From contig VWZF01007169.1 in NCBI GenBank assembly GCA_013396755.1, forward strand, positions 186,001-250,000: DNA of 64,000 nt, written 5' to 3'. A model generated the notes under the pieces. The model was not told where the DNA came from. It saw only the letters and a program-made list of their open reading frames with translations, and did no database searches. The DNA comes from Sclerurus mexicanus (taxonomy: Eukaryota; Chordata; Aves; Passeriformes; Furnariidae). Shown piece after piece: positions 1 through 11,500 of the stretch. The position numbers and the translations under genes are program-made. Within the stretch, counting starts at the first letter, position 1; each line of letters starts with the position of its first letter.

Positions 1-3000
1 AAATTAACACTTCTATTCCTGACTTTTTCTCCAAAGTTATTGAACTGTAACTTATAGAGTACTTGCTTGTTTTTGTGAAGTTTGGATGATAACACAAATA
101 TTAGTTTATTGATGGCAACCTCGGTCTAATTTATTATCAACCAAATATCAGGAGGAAATTCTATGCTGCATGTGATTTTCATGACGTGTGCTTAATTAAT
201 ACCAATTTATCAAAGATCACAGTCTGTTGGTTCTAAAAGAAAATAAATATAATTAGAGAGCAGCTGTTAATAAACTTTTTATCAGGTGTTTAGGTTGTGT
301 TTGAAATCTCCAGTAACTGGAGAGAAGCTGAGCTCAAATAATTTTAAGGCTTTGTACTGGAACAAGTTATTGTTAGCAATAGCTATTGATTATTAAAGTA
401 ATTTTTCACACTTCAAAACACTAATTCCAAACCTCAGTCAGCTCAGAGGCAAAATTAAATTGGTCTGTTAATAGTTGATGTTGCAGAAATCAGTGGAGAT
501 AATGTGTTGTGACTCACAGCTCATCCTGTTTATCCACAGAGCTGTTACTGGATTTAGATGGGATAGTTTGTGTTTCCTGTGTTTCTTCCACTATTGTTTG
601 TGGATTGCAATTTCTGGGCTTCACAGGGCAAAGTTCACAGAGTCCAATCTGAGATGGAAATTGTTCAGTAGCCATTGAGAACTGGTCACTAAGATATTTG
701 GTCCTTCCAGGCACATCCTGCCCACCCCCATGCCCCTACTGATCTTGCCCCTTTGTATCACAAGTGAGTCTTTTATAGTGGTGAAAGGAACCCAAAATGG
801 CAATCGTCAGTTCATTATTTCTAAAAATAAATTGGTAGAGTACCTGATTGTTGATGGAACAATCAGGACAATGAATATTAAACAGAAAATTATGAATGCA
901 TGAAAGGTTTATGGGTTTATAATTCGAAAGAAATCAGTAGATTGTATTCTAGTAGTGTTTAGTCAGTGTTCAAAATCTAAGCACTAAATAATTCTATCGC
1001 CGAGTGATATTTTGCAACTAACTGCTAATTAGGAAGATTTAAGCAGGAAAATTAGCACCAGAATCTGGCAGGTATTTACAATTCCCCTTGAAAAATCATC
1101 TAGAAATGTCTTTCTTCAGAAGCCATCTAAGTTGCCCATTTCTGATAAAAACCTGTGCCAAGTGTTTGGATCTATAGCATACGTATGCTAGGATTATTAA
1201 GCGCTAAGGAGTCCTTCATGGTAATTTATCAATTCATTATCCTGTTGTAGACCCCTCTCAGGCATCTGACTCTGTGTGTGTGTGTGTGTAATCTTAATCT
1301 GTTACAATGCAAAATAGAATGGGTTCACATCACTGGCCACTGATGGTGATCAAAGATAATTTGCAAAAGCCATGTGAAGAAAATCTGGTGCTAGGTTCCA
1401 GGACACTTGAACATCTGGAACTTTATGTAGGGTGGACCACAAACAGCAGCAAACCAACTTGTCTTTGGAGTGAGGGTGGTTATACTCACCTGTCTAACTT
1501 AGCCTTGTAACATTAGAGGTGCAGGTGAAGCCAGTTACCATTCCTTGCCCATACATTAATGTTCCAGCTGAGCCATCCATAAGACTTTAAACTGCTTTGA
1601 TGCTTGTATTTGTGTCTGTTCATAGTCTATGAACTGTTTACCTTCGGAGAGTAATGTAGAAAAATACAAATACCTGAGCTTGCTTTGGTATTAAAAGCAA
1701 CACTGCTCTGTCAATGCAGTGCCTCACTGCTCTGCTGGGTGAATTAGCTGTGTCACTTGGCCCCTGGTGAGTTCATTTGTTTGAAATTGCTGTTCAGAAA
1801 TTCCTGAATAACTCACATATTGTATACACACTTCTATCCCATAATTTTTGCTCTTCATGCCAATTTGATTTAGTTCAAGCTGGTTCCCAATTGTACTAGG
1901 GTAAGATATTCTGCAATATAACTTTCTACACATGGATTACTTCAGGAGTAGCTGTCGTATTTTATACTTGCACCCTATGTTATTCTATCTAAACTTTCAA
2001 ATGTTGATCATCCTTATACCATTTAAAAAATCAGAAGTAAAATTTTGAAATGCAAAAACTTTAAACCAAAAAATTGTAAAATGTTCAGTAATTCTGACAT
2101 CTACATTGAGAATAGGAGTTATGTGAGACTGCTGTTCCTAACAGATGACCAATGAAAACACTGATTTAGAAGTAAACTGCCTGGAGTCCAGCACTTGTGT
2201 AATTTCCAGCATTTCCTTGAGTGTAATAGATATTAGTTAGAGTCACTGTAAATTAGGGATCAAAATCCTGCCAACTGCAACTGATGGTATGGTCAAATCA
2301 GTAAGTAACACATTTAGTATCAACTCACTGAAAAATTTACAATCGTATTATTTCTGATAAGACTTGTCATGAAAAACATCAATACCTCCTTCTCGCAAAT
2401 AGAAGCTGTGAAATTAACCTCTGCCTCTATTTGCAATTCTTAGCACCAGGTATGAGTGTAGGCTATAGTATGGGCTGCTATATTAGGCAGAGAGACTTTG
2501 TTATGAAAATCCTTGAAGACTGGTAAAGTAAATAAATCGTTCTGTTGTCCCTTTTCTGGCATGCAGCCACAGATGTCTGATATTGATCAGCACTGGAGGT
2601 TGCACACTAGACTAAATGCACCTTTGTTTTGTTGTGATATACATTCTCTACAGTTGTGGGTGAGGTGGAGTAGAGTGATTCAGAAGTATATTTCAGATAG
2701 GGAATAGGGAAAATAAAGAACAATGATGCAGAGGCAAAACAAGAAGTCAAAGGCAAAACAATGACGTAAAGCACCACCACAATGCACTGCAACTTTGGAC
2801 AGGATTTGCAAAGGGGGTTTTGCTGGCAGCCTGGTTTTCTCAAATAAAATTGGAAACTTTTTTTGAAGTTCCAGATACATGATTCAAGTTAAATTAAAGG
2901 ACAGTAGCTAGAAACACAGTTTGCATTTTGTGTGCTTGTTCCCCAGGCAGCACTTCAATTGCTGTGATGCCCACACAGGGTAGAAATCTGGAGCAAGGTA

Positions 3001-3984
3001 CCAGCTCTGCTCTCGACAGCAAGCTGAAGGCACAGCAGAGAGCACATGATTGTGTACAGCCTTGTATATAAATATGAGGCAGTAAAACCCTTGTACAAAT
3101 TAAGTCATGTTTGTCAAAACAAGTGAGAAAATAAGATCTTGGGTTAAGAAATGCACTGGGACTGTCTTCAGTTGCTAACTGCTTCCCATCACCTGGGTAC
3201 CTCTGAGCAAGTTGATTAGGTGGTTTTCTACTGGAGGAGAGATGTTTGTTTTCAAATCCAGCCTGAATCTCTCTTACTCTGAGCTTATTTTTTCAAAACA
3301 CAAGGATGCACTTACTGATGTGAAGCCATCAGAAGGGTGACTTTCTCTTGGTCTGTGCTTGAGAAAACAGCTGCTGTGTCTGAATTCCTAATTACTGCAG
3401 AGTAATACTATGGGCAATGTATTACCACCTGTAGCAAGAACAAACGTCTCCTTTGCCAAGCAGAAAGACATTTGGCAGATGGCTCTTTTTGCCATTGGCC
3501 TAAGAGATGACCCAGTGCGTGCTGTAGGGTAATGTGTTTACAGTGTACATGAGACCTCTTCAAACAGAGGTGGGGTGGCCCAAATGGCACACAAGCAATT
3601 ACACTTGCAGAGCTCTAAGAGCACTACATCCAGCTCTGTTATCAGGAATCCACTCTTGATTTTCTCCTCTCATTTCTGGTGTCCATCTCTGCTCCAAGCT
3701 CACAACTAGTTTCCATTTTCTGCTGTGCCCTGTAAGTTCATTTGGCAAAACCTCTGCCTCAGCTTTGGTTGCCTTGAACATGAAGTGCTCATGTTTTCGC
3801 TACTGAGCCCAGCGTAGTTCAGGGGTGGACTTGTGCATTAGCAGCATTTTTTTGTGTCAGGTTGATGAGAGCTAACGGCCCCTAGAGTCAGTTCCTGATA
3901 TTGTCAAGTTAGAATACACCAAGCAACTATGTACCCTTGCACTGTGTCCAATCAACCTTTCTAGTTTATTACCTATATGACACA
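1..3984. other. Non-coding stretch, no gene recognised
   Basis: AT-rich DNA with only short open frames on both strands (under 80 codons), none resembling a known protein. A short TG microsatellite lies at 1273-1289. The splice-donor-like sequence GACAG|GTGAGT occurs on the minus strand at about 1484-1495, but no fully open exon could be built upstream of it. I see no RNA gene, promoter or clear transposon. Confidence 0.6.
1273..1289. repeat. (TG)n dinucleotide microsatellite
   Basis: About eight TG units in a row, following the sequence GACTC. It is too short to be informative beyond being a possible polymorphic marker. Confidence 0.8.
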
Positions 3985-4110
3985 AATTATGCCAATATTT
4001 TCCATAACATATGGAAAAACAGGCACAGAAAAGGCTAGAGTCTTTACCTCATTACACAGGCAGAAAAAAACAAAACTCAGAAACCTTGGGTTTTGAGCCT
4101 GGCCATTGTG
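3985..4110 (+). repeat. MIR-type SINE relic (plus strand)
   Basis: The stretch follows the order of the MIR/CORE-SINE family. A 'ttttccataa..atggaaaaac' block corresponds to the MIR 'ccatt..agatgggaaaac' segment. Next come 'aggcacagaaaaggct', then 'ttacctcattacacaggcag' in place of the usual 'ttgcccaaggtcacacagc', and finally 'cttgggttttgagcct' for the 'gggattcgaaccc' part. Divergence is high, as expected for an insertion predating birds. Ends are approximate. Identification is by eye. Confidence 0.5.
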
Positions 4111-7100
4111 GGTCAGCAATTAAGCTACAAATAACAGCAGCAAAAGAAGGCAGAGAGAGGTCATCACACCATTTTTGTGCAGAACTTCCCATGCATGCTG
4201 CTAGGACACCTTTGCAATGGCAAAGTTGTAATAGTTGAAAATACCTTCTATATATGTTGTTGAATTTAAGAACTGTGCTTCTCTGATTCAAAATGCCTTC
4301 AGGCAAATATAAAGCTTAAAAGTGAGTAAGGAACCTCACTTCAGTATCACCCCTGATGTTTTTTCTTAGAATAACTTTCTTTCAGTGAAAAATACACCCA
4401 GCTACTTTTAGATTAAAACTTGGCTGGAGCATCTGCCAGCTCCCAGGCAGAAAGTGAACTCCCAGGTCCACTGTCACACCTGTGTCCAGCACCTAAGTAC
4501 TATTAGGCTGGGAGAAATAGCCAGGGAGCACTGCCTTCTGCTTTGCCTTCATGCACCACAGCGGGAGAACTAATATAAAATGAGCAAATCATCCTTATGC
4601 AGGCTGGGGAACCTGCTGATGGCAGGAGAATGGCATGGAGACTTTATGAGCCAGTTTTACTAGGAAGAGCTTCATAAAACATTTTTGTCATTGATGTGCT
4701 TGTGAATGGAATGGCCTTTCTGTAAAAGAAACGGGCTGTTACACTTAATAATTGATGATACATATTCTTAAATGATAGCACTTAGCAAGATTTTCTTTGT
4801 AAAAAGAAAAATACCCTTTTTTCTTTTCTTTTTAGGTAATTTGGGCATTGACAGTGTTGTGTCAGTGGGCCTTGGGCTCAGAAAAACTGCTGAATGAAAA
4901 ATTCAGAGTTAGGCCTATAGCTAAATGAGCCCAAATACAAGGCTAATGGTGCACTTGCAATTAGCAAAAGCAGTTTAGATTGAACAGAAACAGGTAAGAA
5001 AGAAAATGAGTAGGTTTTCAGGGGGAAAAAAACCAAGCAAACCACAATGTAATTGTCAACTTCATACGCACACAAAACCAAGTCCGTATGAAACCACACA
5101 GACAGCACAGCATGTGTGAGCTCTGGGCAAATGCACACGTGGTCTCAAAACCATGCCAGGAGCCTGCTGGTAGAAATTAGTATGTACTGCTTCTTTTGTG
5201 ACTGTCTGGGAAAAGTCTTTCAGCTGGAACTGATTTAAGAATAGCCCTCAGTTTGCCTGAGGTTACCCACTGAGCCCTATAGAGTGGATGACGTCAGCAT
5301 TTGGGGTTTGGAGGGTTAAGAAAGACAAATTATGAGATGCTTTCCATAAAACCCAATGTAGCCAAGCTTTTATGCAGTGCCCTTGTTTTCTGGGTGAGCC
5401 AAAGAAGCCAGCATGCCTCAGAGATTGGCTTGGCGATCCATCATCCCTGCGAGGAATTGAAAAAGGAAATGCTGTGCAAGGCAGCATAGTCATGTTATAT
5501 CTGTCACTGTCAAAGCCCAGATGGCTGTAAGATACTGTGCTATAAAATGGCTCCAGAATTATATCTTCTATATTAAATATTCCTCTCTCCTAGTAGGCCG
5601 TAAATTGTTTTTCTCTTGTCCAGTAACACTTGTTGAGAGAACTAGTCATGGCACAGCATTGAAGGTCTCTTGGGTAGCACTAACAGGTTTCCAGTACTGT
5701 TGGCTTAAGCCCCCATCAGTTAAAAGTACCTTTGAGTTCAGATGATTTTTTGCAATTTAGGCTATTGTGAAGGATCAGGATAGCCTAAACACATCAGCAT
5801 TATTCAGCTACCAATCATTTCCTGATTTAAGTGAGCTAATGCTACTGGTAGGACAGAAGATTGATTTATTTGCTCCTTTTTTATATAGTAACACAAAAAA
5901 GTGGTGGTCATGTTGTACTTGTTGCATTTATCAGTACAGCTAGAGGCTATCTCTGTCCCAGATTATATCCTCATCAAAAACAGAATCAGCAAAGAGCAGA
6001 AATGGAAAAGGAAGTCCGAACAAACTGAAGTGGCTCCTCAAGGTCGTGCAGCAGACTGCTGGCAAAACTGGTCTCCTGATTTCCAGCCTTGTACTGTGCC
6101 TGCAGATCCAATGTATGTCACTGACACTTCTGAAAGGGATAGCAAAGCAGCGCTAGTCAAAAGCCTAAGGGAGTTTGATAACATCTATCTGCCCTGCAGT
6201 TAGCCAGTCGAACGTTTATCCTCTTGAAGACAAATGGGGAGGAAAGCAAGCAGCCTATAAAACAAGGTGGCTGCTGACTTCTGAGGCGTGATATAGGAGT
6301 GTGCGGTTCAGAGCTCATCACAGCAGTCATGGCAGCCAAGTGTTTGGGGTGATTTCTGCATGCAGAAGGTTTGACTGGGTTGGGACAGAAGGCTGGAACC
6401 AGCAGATAAACAGCACCAGAGATAAATTTGTAATGAGCAGTTGTAGCTGTACTGTGATTATTTTTTGTCCTGCAGTATTTATTATTCTGTTGAGCTGTGC
6501 TGCAGGGGCTTGGCTCTGGAGGTGTGTAGCAGTGAACTAATATTAAGTCTGTCAAAGTGAGAAATCTGAACTGTAAGAGAGCTGAAACTATTTTTACATT
6601 GTTCAGGGGTGTGCTGGAGGAAAAAAGATGGAGTAAAATCTACTTAATTTACTCCATTTAACCTCTTCAAACAGAAAGATTTAGAAAGCATCCAAAAATG
6701 TTGATTGCTGGATCTATAGAAACTAATAAAGGCTAGCAGGCAATTACAGCAGGAGTGGCAATAATGTTTCTGGCCTAAGTGCTAAGTGAAAACAGATTTC
6801 TTTCAGTAGCTCCACTGGAAGAAATAATCCATTACTAATTAAAAAGAGCTGGAATAGAAGTGTGGGATGTTATGGCAAATATTCATAGCTGAGGCATCAT
6901 TAGGCTTACAGCCTGACTGGCTAATGGTAAAGAAACTTTCTAGCTCTAAACACTGTGAGTTACAGAACTGGTGGATAAAATGTGCCTTTGGGGAAGCGTA
7001 TATGTAGACTATGATCTATACCAAACTATAAATTAGATTGAGTACTCAGCTTCATCATTAGCTTTTCATAACTTGACTCCTCAAGTGTTCAAACTTGATA

Positions 7101-8404
7101 ATGAATTAAGGAGGTAGGAGAGGAAAGACAGCATTTTAGCATCCACATCTTATAAACAGAACCTCATGAACAGAAACCAAGCTTGTAAATTAGCCAGGCC
7201 CAAACCATCAGGACTGATGGCTCCTTTCCATCATCTTTGGTAACCAAGGATCTCAGGACATGCTCTTGGATCATAGTCACACAAACTTCTTTGGGAATCA
7301 GGGAAACTAAGACCTTTAAGTAATATTAGGGGAGTTGCATATGTTAGTGTTTCTGGCCTGACAAATTCATATTTATAATATCTAACTCATGTTCAATCAC
7401 TGTTTTCATGGCTGAATACCTCCCCAGGACTGATTGTGAGGCAAGCCAGACTTCTGCAATCTAATGCAACGAGCAGATGAATCAGTCACAAGCAATATCA
7501 TAGTGTATTCCAGTTTAGTAGACTGTTAAGCATTTGATTCTGGAGTATTTCACAGTATGTGGAACACATTTCAGACAGTGTTATCTTGTGCTGCTGCTCT
7601 TAGCATAGTACTCTGAGATCAATTTTGTTGTGGTTCAGAGGCTCGATTCAGTTCACTCTGAGGCAAACTGGTACAGCTCCGTTCACTTTGACTGATTTTA
7701 GTCCCTAGTCAAACAGAGTACATTTTAGAGGGTCATGCTGATACTTACCTTTGAGTAGGATATTAGTATGTATGTGTTCCCTAGATCTCTCTGCATGGGG
7801 CAGAAACAGGCTCAGTGACACAGTAAAACTGCTTCAGCAGTAAAGTAATATCCAGAGACAGTAAAAGGGTCAAAATCTGACCTCAAAGAGATATTCAGCA
7901 TGAAAATGGCTGAAATTATCAGGTCTACAGTAAGAAAAGTCTGTTTATTGGAACAAATGCTGTGATTCTGAATGCTTTCCAAACCTATCTGTATGTCTTG
8001 GAGTGTTACATGGCCAAATTAAGCAGGGAGTTGTGTTCTCACATTTCCTCCCTATCACTGTCCTGCAGCTGACGTTGGTGCAGAACTGTGCATGAGGAAC
8101 AAGTGGTTGCAAATCTCTGGGAAATGGTTGAAGGTGTGGCTGTTCCTGGCCATCTGTCCCCCAAAAGTGAGTGATCCCATAAGGGAAACAGGACAGAACT
8201 GTGCCTGCAAACATCACCTTCACTGTCCCAAAACACCTTGTTGGAGCTATTTAGCCGAAAGTGTGCTTCAGCATCAAACCCCAGGTTGCAACCACAGCAG
8301 CAGAGGTGTAGGTGGGCACAGCTTTCCTTGTGCTGCCCTGTTGTGAGGCCAGGCAGTAACACACAACAGAAAGCTGGGACAGCAGCAAGGGGGTGTGGAC
8401 ACCA
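4111..8404. other. Non-coding stretch, no gene recognised
   Basis: Mixed AT-rich DNA. The longest open frames are a 132-codon minus-strand frame at 6157-6555 and a 100-codon plus-strand frame at 5901-6203. Neither resembles a known family, and both are within the length expected by chance. The only gene-like signal is the weak splice-bounded unit at 4836-4993, described separately. A possible relic of an old interspersed repeat lies at about 7637-7705 but is too diverged to call. Confidence 0.55.
4836..4993 (+). other. Weak candidate non-coding exon
   Basis: A T-rich tract (ttttttcttttctttttag) ends in AG at 4834-4835, a good 3' splice-site match. The segment ends in AAACAG followed by GTAAGA at 4994-4999, a good 5' splice site. 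All three frames of the 158-bp segment contain stops; the longest open stretch is 30 codons from the acceptor to a TGA at 4926-4928. If real it would be a UTR or lncRNA exon. Acceptor/donor pairs of this quality occur by chance in tens of kilobases of AT-rich DNA, so confidence is low. Confidence 0.15.
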
Positions 8405-8512
8405 TACGAGAGCTCAGGCTTTAGTGTCACTACATGCAGTTACGAGTCCCAGCATCATCCTGGCATTACACATAGTCACGAGTCCCAGCAGGGGCATCTA
8501 CATGTCGTAGCA
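8405..8512 (+). repeat. Degenerate 36-bp minisatellite, 3 copies
   Basis: Three adjacent 36-bp units start at 8405, 8441 and 8477, each opening with (T/C)ACGAG followed by a CAG-containing segment. Units 2 and 3 share ACGAGTCCCAGCA, and units 1 and 2 share an 'a(c/t)taca...agt' end. Because 36 is a multiple of three, a plus-strand frame shows a 12-residue periodicity starting YES/YES/HES. That is a consequence of the repeat and not evidence of a protein. Confidence 0.6.
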
Positions 8513-11500
8513 ACAGCAGAACAGTGGACAGCCTTGCACGCTCGCAGCAGCAGCTGTATTAACAGCCTGGTATTACATGCCAGACATCTCCAGCCGAACA
8601 GCATAAAACTAGTGTTGGGCACTTCAGTCTGTGGCAAACCTTACATCGTTTCTCATAGCAGAGTTCAGCAGGGATCTTCTGGATCTGGCCAGCATCCAAA
8701 GTCCTCTCTCTTGCCATGTCTCCCACCCTTTTGCTCACCAAAGAAAGCCGGCTGTTCCTGGCAGTAGTTGTTACGTGACAACAGACTACACAGCTGGCTG
8801 GGAGACAGAAGGAAAATAATCACTTGCAGTAGGAATCTCCTGAATTATCAAGTTCTGTCCCTGTTCTTAACAGGCAAGCCTGACACATCATCCTTTTCAC
8901 AAACCAGCTAAACACCATCTTAAGCTCTTTACCCTCTCTACTTGTCTTGGGACGCTGTATCATAGCTTTACAGTTATTGTGGTTAGTAATCTTCTAATTC
9001 CCAGTTAAAATGTATTTCTGGTCACTGTACATCCATATGCTTCTTTATGATATTTTTAAGCTCACCAGTTTAATTTTATTTTTTCCCCCCAGGGAAATTT
9101 CGAAATGCACAAGATGTAGTAAGGGAGGCTAAGCTTGGCTCTCTTCTGTTCTGCTTGCCCTAATTGTTTTGTGATGTGACTGAACAAATAGCATGGATGC
9201 GAAAGTATAATGTAAGTTGATTTGCAAAGAATTCTTATTAATTGACCCTGTCACCTTATTAGTTGCTTTACAGAGTACAAAAAACTATCTTAAAAAAGGC
9301 ATTTGTTGTCCCTGTATTGTCCTGTTGGACATTGAGGTATCAGAGCTGCCCATTTACAGTTTCTCCCTGGAAGACCATTTGGATACGTCTGAGCATGTGC
9401 ATTATGATCTCTTAACTGAAATACTTCATGAAGTCTTATTCTCTTTCTACTGCCTGTTATTTGTTGGAATTAACTAGATACTTAAAACTATATATTTTGA
9501 TAATATAGATTGGAACCCTTTTCTTTCCTCCTCTTCCTCCTCTAGCTTCCTGGGTGGTTCAGTGGCCTTTGCTATTTCAGCATTTAACAGGTTTCCCACA
9601 GTTTTCAAACTCTCAAGAACTGAATTGGTAAAACAGAATCAAATCAAGGTACATAGAGAAAAACACTCCAAAAATAAAAAGCAGCACTCTTTTCAAATAG
9701 TAAAGACAGTCAAACATGCAATTCAGCCTATTTCATACATTCCATTTCTATAATGTGTTGGTTATTTTAGCCCGCTTATAAACACATCACAGATTTCATC
9801 TGTCATAATAGTGGGTCACTGCTCCATACCTTGCATTTAACTCCCTTCTAGTTTTTCCTTCTTTCACAGTCAACAAAATAGGAACAACTTAAGTATTTTT
9901 CATCTTTAGGAGCTTCAGTAGAAGAGGGGTAGTTCTAACTGAATTAATCTCAGATGACATTAAGATAGGAAGAGTGATTTGGCTAAACACGTCTTGCTTA
10001 CTTGATTTGCTGATGGTAACAAAAGCTGTTAAAGGGTCTGGTTCTGTTCTGACTCGCTTGGCTACAGGGGGATGAGTGGAAGCAGTTGTGGTATAAATAA
10101 ATGGAGCTGGCATGGTCTAGGGATGGGGGTAGGTGCAGGGATGGTCCTCACTGAAAATGCTCTACTGGGACTTTAACCATTGATTCTATGAAATGGGAAC
10201 GGATCTGCTCCTGTTGCTCAGCAGAGACAAAGCTACTGGGTCAAGGCATTCAGCATCCACGTGCTTGAATGGTTCAAGCTTAATTAAGGGACTGTAATTC
10301 CTCTAGTACAAAGACTTTGCAGCCCACTGCAACTGGACATTTGCACAGGGCATCTAACCTTACACCAGCACCTGCTGAAGGCACTATTGTCCTGCTGTGT
10401 ACTACTCAGCTCTAAAGAAATAAGTACCTGAAGAACACACTGAGTGCACACAGTGATATGAGTGGAGTAAGAGATGTAAGTACAGGCAGAGTGAAGTCCT
10501 GTAAATTTAATCTTCCAATATGCTTGTCAAATGTGCTGCAGGGATCTACTGAGATGTATTTAATAAGATCTGGGAAAAATCTTGCTTAATGTTATGACTA
10601 AAACTAGAAAAAGCAGAACAGTGCAGTATATAATTTCATATCAGGCAACATGGTTTCCTTGCAAATATAACACTGTGCTTTGTGGCTTGCTGTTTGCCTT
10701 TCAAAGCAGTTAAAGCCTCCTACCTTTGTTTTCTGCTAACTAAAAGTAGTGAAAACATTCTAAACTGGAGATTTCTTTCACTATAAACCTGAGTAATGGA
10801 AAAAGTTAGACAGAGTTGGTTATTTACAGACAGCTGCTGTCTCCTTGTGCTTTTTATTTGCTTGTCTGCCTTCATCAAGGTGGTAAAGTAAAATTCTGTT
10901 TTGGTACAGGTGAAGATCTGTGGGTGCAAGAACACACTGTGAACAGAGCTGTGCATACTTTGTAAAAGTAATCCTCAGAAATTAAACCCCCCGTGGCCAT
11001 GTTTACTGCCCTAAATTATTTCTGGGATCTGCTGACAGAGAACACTTTGATTTAGACCCCTGCTTTGTCTTCACTGTCTCTGATTAAAAAAACCCCAACA
11101 CGGTAGGCAGGGGAGAACTGGTGCTGGTTGTTTCTATCAGGCAGGGCCCCCTCCCCACCACTGTGGGCAGGAGAAGGCAGAGGCAGGAGAAAATACAGAG
11201 AATTTAGGGAATGGTCATGCTGCCTGTGTTATGAATGGCCATGGCTCTGAGGCAGCCACTGCCTGGCAGCTGGCAGCAGAGTGCACAGTGGCTCTGGCCA
11301 GGCTGCACAGGGGCTGTGCAAAACTGGCAACCTGACGCCTCTCAGAAACAGTGATGACACTTATTATGGTCAGCAATGAAAGTGTGGTGCTTTGTCTTCC
11401 CTTGGATTTCAGGCATTTATTCATTCTTGCCTTTTCCAGCTTTTCTGTGCTTGGTGGAGACCCCTGGCTATGTCATTAGTCAAGGGTGCACTGCTTTGGC

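Noticed and set aside
1484..1640. Minus-strand donor GACAG|GTGAGT with an acceptor-like sequence near 1641
   Set aside because: No frame is open across the implied exon, and the acceptor is weak.
7637..7705. Possible relic of an old palindromic repeat
   Set aside because: Only scattered matches to the expected pattern; too diverged to separate from chance.
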